The notes below the pieces were generated by a model. It did not search any database and was not told the origin of the DNA. It saw nothing but the letters and a program-made list of their open reading frames with translations. Positions 1 to 5,724 of a DNA stretch of 7,266 bases are shown in pieces. The number at the start of each line of letters is the position of its first letter. Within the stretch, counting starts at the first letter, position 1. Made by a program: the position numbers and the translations under genes. The stretch comes from Actinomycetota bacterium (GTDB lineage Bacteria; Desulfobacterota; Deferrimicrobia; Deferrimicrobiales; Deferrimicrobiaceae). Location of the stretch: NCBI GenBank assembly GCA_016844415.1, contig JAENIX010000038.1, positions 1-7,266 on the forward strand, read 5' to 3'.

Positions 1-720
1 CCGCATCACGTCGTCGTTGCTGAACGTGTTCAGCCGGCAGAAGATCTCGCCCACGACTCCGATGAGCGGCCTTGGCCGCGAGAAATCGGCCGGGACCTTT
101 CGAAGCAGGGCGCGTCCCTCGCCCAGGGCCTCGACCATCCGCGCGAGCTTCCGCTTCTGCGGATCACCGGTCGTTTCGACGGCCCGGCAGAGTATTTCGT
201 TCGCCTCGTCGAATGCACGGTCCGCCGCGCCCTTCTCCGTTTCGTACGGCCGAATCCGGAGAAGAAGTTTCAGGAGGAGGTCGCTCGCGACAAGCGCCCG
301 CCACGCGGTCCGGATAAGCTCGTCGGCGTGCTCCCCGACTCCGCTGTATCCGTCGGCGCAGGTCGGGGACACCAGCATGACGTCGCCGAACCCCATCTCT
401 TTGAAGACCATCTTCATGAAGGAGCCGTATTGCCCGAACCGGCACGGCCCGTCCGACGTCGGCATGAAGATCGCCATCTTCTCCGGAGGGATGCTGCTGT
501 GCACCAGCATCTTCAGCGCGTCGCCCAGGGTCACCTTCAGGGGAAGGCACTCCTCTCCCGAGGAATAACGCCCGCCGAGGACGAGCGTCTCCTCGTCGGA
601 GGGCGGCATCGCCCTGGCGTCGATGCCGACCGAACGGAATGCGGACGCGATGGCCCTGGACCCGGCCTCCGTCATCGTCGGGAAGAACACGGTGCGTCCT
701 GCGAGTGGAGAACCGCTCAC
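1..720 (-). CDS. 2-hydroxyacyl-CoA dehydratase (HgdB-like) type protein, C-terminal part cut by left edge
   Basis: An open frame of 240 codons runs from GTG at 720 to the left edge, so the C-terminus is missing. This frame is protein-like, while the overlapping frames are arginine/proline-rich shadows. Visible motifs are GRTVFFPTMTEAG near residues 8-20, PPSDEETLVLGGRYSSGEEC at 39-58, PTSDGPCRFGQYGSFMK at 87-103, SPTCADG at 118-124 and GEIFCRLNTFSNDD at 224-237. Conserved-looking cysteines are C58, C93 and C121. From family knowledge, such motifs belong to the 2-hydroxyacyl-CoA dehydratase-related module usually fused to, or adjacent to, a large two-domain activase. The GTG overlaps the upstream gene's TGA (GTGA). 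No strong Shine-Dalgarno lies at normal distance (GGGCGGA is weak), so translational coupling is likely. The physiological substrate is unknown. An authentic frameshift or a sequencing error splitting one long gene cannot be excluded. Confidence 0.8.
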   Translation of the reverse strand, partial: MSGSPLAGRTVFFPTMTEAGSRAIASAFRSVGIDARAMPPSDEETLVLGGRYSSGEECLPLKVTLGDALKMLVHSSIPPEKMAIFMPTSDGPCRFGQYGSFMKMVFKEMGFGDVMLVSPTCADGYSGVGEHADELIRTAWRALVASDLLLKLLLRIRPYETEKGAADRAFDEANEILCRAVETTGDPQKRKLARMVEALGEGRALLRKVPADFSRPRPLIGVVGEIFCRLNTFSNDDVMR

Positions 721-3700
721 GTTTCCGCCCACGGGCGCAATACCCCCTTGCTGTCGAGATACGCCTCGCACCTGGTCATGTATCCGGCGTCGTTGCCGTG
801 CCCGTCGAACTGGAGGCAGAGGTGCGGCGACTCCGATGCGCGCGTTATGAAATGGCGGATGAACGAATCCGGGCCGCACTTGAAATTGGTCATGTAGATC
901 AGGTGGAACTTCGGCCGGGCCCGGCACCAACGGGCCGCCGCGATGATCTTCCTGCCGTAGTTCCAGAACATGTTGTCGTGGATGTCGCGAATGTCGATGT
1001 CGTCAACCGGGAGAAAATCGACCGGGATGACGTTCGAGCCGTACTGGTCCCGAAGCTTTGACGGGATGTTCAGATTAATGTCCCTGTCGTAGAGATTGTA
1101 CGGGCGCCCCAGGAGGACGATCGCGTTCGCCCCCGCCTTCGTAACCTCGGCCGTGGCGACGGCCCCGAGGTTCATCAGGAACTCGTTGAATTTCCTCTGC
1201 TCCCTGTAGCCGGCGCGTATCCCTTCCCGGATTTCGCGGCGGGAAACGCCCAAGGGGCCGAAGCACTCGAACAGGTCGCCGACGACGTACTTCTCACCGT
1301 CCCTGAAGCGGACCGTGGGGGATAGGAGTTTCTGCCGCAGCTCCTTTTCCCACTTGGGAACGGCGCCCAGGACGAACGGCAGCGTCTGGCCCCACGGGCA
1401 GAAATGCGACTCCGTATGCGTGTGGTCCGTCTCGGCGTTGATGACGTTTGGAACGAAGAGGAAGTCTATCCCTGCGCGAAGGAGCGCCGAGACGTGGCCG
1501 TGGGCGACCTGGATGGGGTAGCACGGCTCGGCCACCGTCAGCTCCAACCCCTCGCGTGCGATCGTCTTGTCGGTCCGCGGGCTGATCTTGACCCCGAAAC
1601 CGACGGAAGAAAGGAACCCAAGCCAGAACGGGAACTGCTCGTAGTAGTACATGGCCCGCGGGTACCCTACGACTCCCCTGTGCCCGGTGACGGCGCCTTC
1701 CGACAGGCGGTCGAGGTATTCGGCACGGCGCGCCGGCAGGTCATCGACCACCGGCAGCGTATCCGTGCGCGCCGCCTTCCTGTATTTCTCGGAACACTTG
1801 TCGCCCCAGTAGGTCTTCGCTTCCTCTATCCGTATCTCCTGCATGTCGCAGAGATTCGTGCACCCCTTGCAGACGAACTCACGCCGCCGGTAGTCCACCT
1901 TCTGCAGGTCGAAGCCGCGGAACCTGGTAGGCAACCCCAGGGCCTTCACCTTGTCGCGAGCGAGAAGGCTCATGCCTATGGCGCCGATGACACCGTTATG
2001 CGGCGGGACTATGACCTTCTTCCCAAGGATGTGGGTGAAGGCCGCCGCCACGGAGTCGTTGTACGCCGTCCCGCCCTGGAAGTAGATGGTCTCGCCGATT
2101 TTGCGGCCCCGGACCACCCGGTTGAGGTAATTCAGGACCACGGAATAGGCGAGCCCCGCCACGATGTCGACCTTGTCCGCACCCTGGTGGAGGAAGTTGT
2201 TCAGGTCCTGCTCCATGAACACCGTGCACCGCTCTCCCAGCCGCAGCGGCGCCTTCGATGAAAGCGCAAGCCTGGCGAACTCCTCCTTGATGCTGATCCC
2301 GAGCCGATCCGCCTGCTCCTCGAGGAACGATCCCGTCCCCGCCGCGCAGGCGTCGTTCATGGCGAAGTCCGTCACGACCCCGTTTTCGAGGCCGATGAAC
2401 TTGGAGTCCTGCCCCCCTATCTCGAAGATCGTGTCCACCGGCTGATCGAAATATCGGCGGCCGATGAACGTGGAGCCGGTCTTGTGCGCGGTGATCTCGT
2501 CCTGGACCGTGTCGGCGCCGACCAGTTCCCCGATGAGTTCCCTGCCCGACCCGGTGGTGCCAACCCCGCGTACCGTTATGGAGTCTCCGAACTCCTCCTG
2601 CAGATCCCTCAGGCCGTCCGTCACGACCTGGACGGGGCGGCCCTGCGTGCGGACGTAGATCTCCTTGAGGAGATTGCCTTCCCAATCGGTCAATGTGAAG
2701 TTCGTGCTCACGGAGCCGATGTCGATTCCCAGGAAAACCTCCGGCTTCCCCACTATCTTCGGCGGTGGAGCCACGCGATCGCGGAGGAAAACGACCTTTT
2801 CCGTGGACAGCGGCGGGAAGGTGGGGAACGTCTTCCCAGGCCCTTGAACTACCTCCGGGGTGGATGGCTCGACGCAGGCGGCTTTCCGTTCCGCCGCGGG
2901 GACCTCGGTCGCCGCGATGGCCGCCCCTATGGCGCTCATGTGCGCAAAACCTCGGGGGACCACCACGTCGTCGGCCCCGAATCCGAATGTATCCTGTATC
3001 GCACGGATCACGCCCTGATTCATGAACAGTCCGCCTGCGAGGGCGACTTTCGGAACGGGGTCCTTCCCCTTGTTGATGTTGCTCTTGAAATTCCGGGCAA
3101 CCGCCTCGCAAAGCCCTTTCAGGATCTCCTCGGGGGAAAACCCCTTTTGCTGGGCGTGTATCATGTCGGTCTTGGCGAATACGGAGCACCTGCCGGCGAT
3201 CCGGGCGGAGGTGGCGACGCGCGCAACCCTGTCCCCGATCTCCTCGACGGAGATGTGCATACGGTTCGCCTGCTGGTCGATGAAGGACCCGGTCCCGGCG
3301 GCGCAATCACCGTTGGTGTCGTAATCCTTGACCCGGGCAGCCTCGCCCTTTCCCCCCGGCTCGAGGCGGATAACCTTCGCGTTCTCCCCGCCCATCTCGA
3401 AGATGGTCCGGACGTCGGGGTGCGTCGCCGAGACCGCCTTCACCAGGCATCGGAACTCGTTCTCATAAATGGCGCCGAGCCGCTCGCAGAGCCGTTTTCC
3501 CGCCTTCCCCGTAACCGCGGTTCCCTTGATGCGGGATTCGCCGAGTATTTCCTGCCATTCGCGCATGCGCACGGGGACCTTGAGGTCCGGGTCGCCAAGA
3601 AGCCGGTCGTAGGAGAGGATATACGCTACCCCTCCCCCCTCAATGTCGATGCCTTCCGGATCCTGGAAGGCCGCGCGCACCTCCGGGGGGACAGGGTCGC

Positions 3701-3764
3701 CTCCCCTCGGAACCAACAGGGCGAATTTCACGCTGATCGACCCTATGTCGATGCCGATGAACAC
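717..3764 (-). CDS. Large acyl-CoA dehydratase activase-like protein with two BcrAD_BadFG (ASKHA) ATPase domains and a DUF2229-like region
   Basis: This 1015-residue protein is probably a cytoplasmic iron-sulfur ATPase related to HgdC/BcrA/BadF activators, which couple ATP hydrolysis to low-potential electron transfer into a dehydratase or reductase partner. Domain 1 (about 1-288) has the phosphate loop GIDIGSISVKF at 4-14, EMGGENAK at 123-130, DCAAGTGSF at 153-161 and RCSVFAKTDM at 192-201. Domain 2 (about 343-600) repeats these: GIDIGSVSTNF at 346-356, EIGGQDSKF at 448-456, ACAAGTGSF at 472-480 and RCTVFMEQD at 512-520. The paired cysteines (C154/C193 and C473/C513) match the positions that bind a bridging [4Fe-4S] cluster in HgdC-type dimers, so one chain may form the whole two-lobed unit. 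CKGCTNLC at 632-639 plus C657 could hold another cluster. The rest (about 697-1015) resembles DUF2229, with EPCYP at 746-750 and LLGRPYN at 884-890. The start is GTG, chosen because GGAGG lies 8 bases upstream and the phosphate loop begins at once. The true substrate and partner are unknown. Confidence 0.9.
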   Translation of the reverse strand: MFIGIDIGSISVKFALLVPRGGDPVPPEVRAAFQDPEGIDIEGGGVAYILSYDRLLGDPDLKVPVRMREWQEILGESRIKGTAVTGKAGKRLCERLGAIYENEFRCLVKAVSATHPDVRTIFEMGGENAKVIRLEPGGKGEAARVKDYDTNGDCAAGTGSFIDQQANRMHISVEEIGDRVARVATSARIAGRCSVFAKTDMIHAQQKGFSPEEILKGLCEAVARNFKSNINKGKDPVPKVALAGGLFMNQGVIRAIQDTFGFGADDVVVPRGFAHMSAIGAAIAATEVPAAERKAACVEPSTPEVVQGPGKTFPTFPPLSTEKVVFLRDRVAPPPKIVGKPEVFLGIDIGSVSTNFTLTDWEGNLLKEIYVRTQGRPVQVVTDGLRDLQEEFGDSITVRGVGTTGSGRELIGELVGADTVQDEITAHKTGSTFIGRRYFDQPVDTIFEIGGQDSKFIGLENGVVTDFAMNDACAAGTGSFLEEQADRLGISIKEEFARLALSSKAPLRLGERCTVFMEQDLNNFLHQGADKVDIVAGLAYSVVLNYLNRVVRGRKIGETIYFQGGTAYNDSVAAAFTHILGKKVIVPPHNGVIGAIGMSLLARDKVKALGLPTRFRGFDLQKVDYRRREFVCKGCTNLCDMQEIRIEEAKTYWGDKCSEKYRKAARTDTLPVVDDLPARRAEYLDRLSEGAVTGHRGVVGYPRAMYYYEQFPFWLGFLSSVGFGVKISPRTDKTIAREGLELTVAEPCYPIQVAHGHVSALLRAGIDFLFVPNVINAETDHTHTESHFCPWGQTLPFVLGAVPKWEKELRQKLLSPTVRFRDGEKYVVGDLFECFGPLGVSRREIREGIRAGYREQRKFNEFLMNLGAVATAEVTKAGANAIVLLGRPYNLYDRDINLNIPSKLRDQYGSNVIPVDFLPVDDIDIRDIHDNMFWNYGRKIIAAARWCRARPKFHLIYMTNFKCGPDSFIRHFITRASESPHLCLQFDGHGNDAGYMTRCEAYLDSKGVLRPWAET

Positions 3765-3772
3765 GGCATTCC

Positions 3773-3777
3773 CCTCC
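3773..3777 (-). promoter_or_regulatory. Ribosome binding site of the activase gene
   Basis: On the minus strand GGAGG (continuing as GGAGGGG to 3771) lies 8 bases before the GTG at 3764. This spacing is normal and supports GTG as the start, since no ATG lies at a usable distance in this frame. Confidence 0.7.
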
Positions 3778-3790
3778 GCAAACCAATATG

Positions 3791-3818
3791 ATTGTAAATC
3801 CGGACTATTTACCTACAA
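3791..3818 (-). promoter_or_regulatory. Candidate sigma-70-type promoter of the activase operon
   Basis: Reading the minus strand, TTGTAG (3818-3813) is followed after 16 bases by TACAAT (3796-3791), a one-mismatch -10 box. Transcription would start near 3784, leaving a 5' leader of roughly 20 bases that contains the GGAGGGG ribosome site. The surrounding sequence is noticeably AT-richer than the genes. The -35 match is only partial (TTG), so the assignment is tentative. Confidence 0.4.
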
Positions 3819-3894
3819 ATGTCGTGCCTCACGTGAACCCAAGTAAAACCGGGACCATGCGTCATTTCATACCCCTTTTCATCCCGCCGGGCGC

Positions 3895-3927
3895 ATCCGA
3901 TCGGATAGGCACCCTATCCGATCGGAT
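3895..3927. promoter_or_regulatory. Paired palindromic operator in the divergent promoter region
   Basis: Two identical copies of the perfect 12-bp palindrome ATCCGATCGGAT occupy 3895-3906 and 3916-3927, with centres 21 bp apart, about two DNA turns. Including the bases between them, the whole element is a perfect inverted repeat with 15-bp arms and a 3-base centre (CAC, 3910-3912). No T-run follows on either side, so a terminator is unlikely. The arrangement suits two regulator dimers on the same DNA face. It is the most conspicuous non-coding structure in the window and lies between the divergent activase and Tat operons. Extra half-sites (ATCCG at 3946-3950, ATCGGAT at 3967-3973) lie towards the Tat genes. 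The regulator is not encoded here and I cannot name it. Confidence 0.75.
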
Positions 3928-3931
3928 AAAG

Positions 3932-3960
3932 TGGATTTGGAGCGAATCCGGGAGTATAGT
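3932..3960 (+). promoter_or_regulatory. Weak candidate promoter of the Tat operon
   Basis: TATAGT at 3955-3960 is a reasonable -10 box. A 17-base spacer places TGGATT (3932-3937) in the -35 position, which is a poor match to TTGACA. The weak -35 lies just downstream of the paired palindrome, as expected for a promoter controlled by a bound activator or repressor. This is inference from position only. Confidence 0.25.
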
Positions 3961-3979
3961 AGCAGAATCGGATGATTAT

Positions 3980-3984
3980 GGAGG
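3980..3984 (+). promoter_or_regulatory. Ribosome binding site that fixes the Tat subunit start at 3991
   Basis: GGAGG touches the upstream in-frame ATG at 3985 with no spacer, which is too close to work. It is 6 bases from the next in-frame ATG at 3991. The later start also gives the usual MFGIG N-terminus of this family. Confidence 0.75.
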
Positions 3985-3990
3985 ATGAGG

Positions 3991-4365
3991 ATGTTCGGTA
4001 TCGGCTTCCAGGAGATGCTAATCATCCTGGTCGTAGTCCTGATTTTTTTCGGGCCAAAGCGGCTTCCGGACCTGGCAAAGAGCCTTGGCAAGGGGATAGC
4101 CGAGTTTAAAAAGGCCTCTGAGGAAGTCAGGAAGGGCATTGACGACGCCATGAAGGAAGAAACGCCCAAGGTGGAAGAACCCGCCAAGAAGGTGGAAGAG
4201 ACCCCCATGGAAACGGCGCCGCACACGGCCCCGAACACAGTCCCGAACACAGCGGGGAAGAAGCAAGTGGAAACCGTTCAGCCGGCCCTCCCCTACCTCG
4301 AACCGGCGAATACTCCAGGCGAAGCCAAAGGGCCTGCGCCGGCCTCAACGCAAACACAGGGATGA
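3991..4365 (+). CDS. tatA/tatB: Sec-independent protein translocase subunit, TatA/TatB family
   Basis: This is the small membrane subunit of the twin-arginine translocase, which moves folded proteins across the cytoplasmic membrane with TatC. The 124 residues show one N-terminal membrane helix (about 4-20), the hinge FFGPKRLPD at 19-27 and an amphipathic helix LAKSLGKGIAEFKKA at 28-42. A charged then proline/alanine/threonine-rich cytoplasmic tail follows, probably disordered. MFGIGFQE with Glu8, the GPKRLP hinge and the long tail look TatB-like. TatA proteins can also carry FGP, and no second TatA-type gene lies nearby, so it may serve as the bifunctional TatA of a two-gene system. I start it at 3991; an in-frame ATG at 3985 would add two residues but clashes with the ribosome site. 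tatC begins 22 bases downstream. A paired palindrome lies upstream and may regulate the operon. Confidence 0.9.
   Translation: MFGIGFQEMLIILVVVLIFFGPKRLPDLAKSLGKGIAEFKKASEEVRKGIDDAMKEETPKVEEPAKKVEETPMETAPHTAPNTVPNTAGKKQVETVQPALPYLEPANTPGEAKGPAPASTQTQG
4230..4253 (+). repeat. 12-bp tandem duplication within the Tat subunit tail
   Basis: CCCGAACACAG occurs at 4230-4240 and again at 4242-4252, a 12-bp in-frame period that gives PNT-V-PNT-A in the disordered tail. It looks like a replication-slippage duplication in a segment under weak constraint. Confidence 0.6.
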
Positions 4366-4387
4366 AACAGGAAGGCTCCCCTGCCGC

Positions 4388-5149
4388 ATGAGTAGCGAGG
4401 AAGCCCGGAACACCGAGGAAGTCCGGCTGCCCCTCTCCGAACATCTCGAGGAACTCCGCACACGCCTGATAAGGTCCCTGATCGCTCTCGCAGTCGGAAC
4501 CGGGCTCTGCTACAACTGGGCGGAGGGCATTTTCAAGGAGTTGCTGCGGCCCCTTATCATAAACCTGCCCGGCAACTCGCGCCTCATCTTCACCGAGCTC
4601 ACAGAGGCGTTCCTGACCTACTTCAAGGTCGCCATTTTCGGTGGGTTCGTCCTCGCCAGCCCGGTGATCTTCTACCAGTTATGGAAGTTCGTATCGCCCG
4701 GCCTCTACCGCAAGGAGCGGAAGGTGATCCTCGCCGGCGCGGTGTTGTCGACGACCGGGTTTCTCGCAGGGATGGCTTTCGGTTATTTCGTGGCGATACC
4801 CCAGGTGTTTTCATTCTTCCTTTCCTTCGGGCGTTCCCTGATCGTCCCCATGCCGTCCATGAAGGAGTCCCTCTCCATCATCCTCCGGCTGCTCTTGATC
4901 TTCGGCGTCATGTTCGAGCTCCCGCTGATCATGTACCTGCTCGGGCGCGCGGGGATACTCACCCCCCCGCTTCTTCGAAAGGGCAGAAAGATGGCCGTGG
5001 TGGGAATCCTGCTGCTTGCCGCCGTGCTGACGCCGCCGGACGTCGTGTCGCAGGTCCTGATAGCGATCCCGCTCTATGCCCTCTTCGAGGTAGGCATCCT
5101 GCTCTGCGACCTCGGCGCGAGGGGACGGAAAGATCAGGCGCATACTTGA
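4388..5149 (+). CDS. tatC: Twin-arginine translocase subunit TatC
   Basis: TatC is the six-helix membrane receptor that recognises twin-arginine signal peptides and recruits the TatA/TatB subunits. The 253 residues match the usual family size. Visible hallmarks are the cytoplasmic N-terminal segment SEHLEELRTRL at 17-27, FTELTEAFLTYFKVA at 68-82, SPVIFYQLWKFVSPGLYRKE at 91-110, FGVMFELPL at 172-180 with an intramembrane glutamate at 177, LTPPDVVSQ at 214-222 and PLYALFEVGILL at 228-239. Glu21/22 and Glu110 sit in the loops known to contact signal peptides. The ATG at 4388 is the only sensible start. A purine-rich AGGAAGG at 4369-4375 is 12 bases away, rather far, so coupling to the preceding gene may help. 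The stop codon overlaps the TTG start of the next gene. No key residue appears to be missing. Confidence 0.96.
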   Translation: MSSEEARNTEEVRLPLSEHLEELRTRLIRSLIALAVGTGLCYNWAEGIFKELLRPLIINLPGNSRLIFTELTEAFLTYFKVAIFGGFVLASPVIFYQLWKFVSPGLYRKERKVILAGAVLSTTGFLAGMAFGYFVAIPQVFSFFLSFGRSLIVPMPSMKESLSIILRLLLIFGVMFELPLIMYLLGRAGILTPPLLRKGRKMAVVGILLLAAVLTPPDVVSQVLIAIPLYALFEVGILLCDLGARGRKDQAHT

Positions 5150-5724
5150 GACCAGGCGCGAAATTCACTATAGTTGGAAGGAGGCCTCTCTTCTCCGCGG
5201 AGCGGATCCGCAGCAAGGTCGCCGCTCTCGCGCGGAGGATCGACCGGGCATACCGCGATTCCGATCTGGTCCTCGTGGGCGTGATGAACGGGGGATTCCT
5301 GTTCCTAGCCGACCTTGCCCGCGAACTTGCCGTGCCCGCGCGTATCGATTTCATCCGGGTGCGCAGCTACGGCGTCGGGAGCTCTCCGGGAAACCGGATA
5401 GAGGTCACGAAGGACGTGGAAACGGACGTCGCGGGGAAAGACGTCCTTATCGTGGAGGATATCGTGGACACCGGAAACACGGCGGCGTTCCTCAGGCGGC
5501 ATATGGAGAGCAAGAGACCCTCCTCCGTCCGCCTCTGCGTCCTCGTGGACAAACGGGAGCGGCGGCAGGCCGCGGTGGATATCGACTTCAAGGGATTTCA
5601 GCTGAAGAAAGGGTACGTGGTGGGATACGGCATGGATTACGGGGAAGCGCACCGGCAGCTGCCCCAGATCTACGCCATCCCCATGCACCGCGGCCGGATG
5701 CAGGCCGATGGAGTGGAAAAATGA
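5146..5724 (+). CDS. hpt: Hypoxanthine (hypoxanthine-guanine) phosphoribosyltransferase
   Basis: This soluble purine-salvage enzyme transfers the phosphoribosyl group of PRPP to hypoxanthine or guanine, giving IMP or GMP. From TTG at 5146 it has 192 residues, close to the family norm of about 170-190. Motifs in order are GVMNGGFLFLADLAREL at 45-61 (pyrophosphate loop), RVRSYGVGSS at 71-80 (flexible loop start), the PRPP signature VLIVEDIVDTGNT at 100-112 (EDIVD acidic pair), VLVDKRERR at 132-140 with the purine-contacting lysine, and GYVVGYGMDYGE at 156-167. No ATG or GTG precedes the conserved region. The in-frame TTG overlaps the tatC TGA (TTGA), so translation is probably coupled to tatC. 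Asn48 replaces the Lys or Arg found in the human and E. coli enzymes. The stop overlaps the next gene's ATG. The exact purine preference cannot be read from sequence. Confidence 0.92.
   Translation: MRPGAKFTIVGRRPLFSAERIRSKVAALARRIDRAYRDSDLVLVGVMNGGFLFLADLARELAVPARIDFIRVRSYGVGSSPGNRIEVTKDVETDVAGKDVLIVEDIVDTGNTAAFLRRHMESKRPSSVRLCVLVDKRERRQAAVDIDFKGFQLKKGYVVGYGMDYGEAHRQLPQIYAIPMHRGRMQADGVEK

Noticed and set aside
17..897. Plus-strand open frames (183 and 189 residues) at the left edge
   Set aside because: Antisense to the dehydratase-like frame, which carries clear motifs such as GPCRFGQYGSF. The plus-strand products are Arg/Ser-rich or lack motifs.
1404..2261. 285-residue plus-strand open frame opposite the activase gene
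   Set aside because: Same antisense shadow, rich in Arg, Val and His with no recognisable domain.
1996..3306. 436-residue minus-strand frame inside the activase gene
   Set aside because: Out-of-frame reading of the activase gene, giving an Arg/Gly/His-rich low-complexity product.
2484..3791. 435-residue plus-strand open frame opposite the activase gene
   Set aside because: It is antisense to a strongly recognisable activase, has no family motif and no good ribosome site, and is explained by GC-rich codon use leaving the opposite frame open.
3895..3927. The double palindrome as a transcription terminator or attachment site
   Set aside because: No T-run follows on either strand, it lies upstream of both genes rather than downstream, and no integrase or insertion boundary is nearby.
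3985..3990. Upstream ATG as start of the Tat subunit
   Set aside because: GGAGG directly abuts it, leaving no spacer; the ATG at 3991 has normal spacing and the family N-terminus.
4681..5145. N-terminal extension of the hpt frame back to ATG 4681
   Set aside because: The extra 155 residues overlap tatC out of frame and are Arg/Pro-rich, so they are a shadow. The true enzyme begins near 5146.
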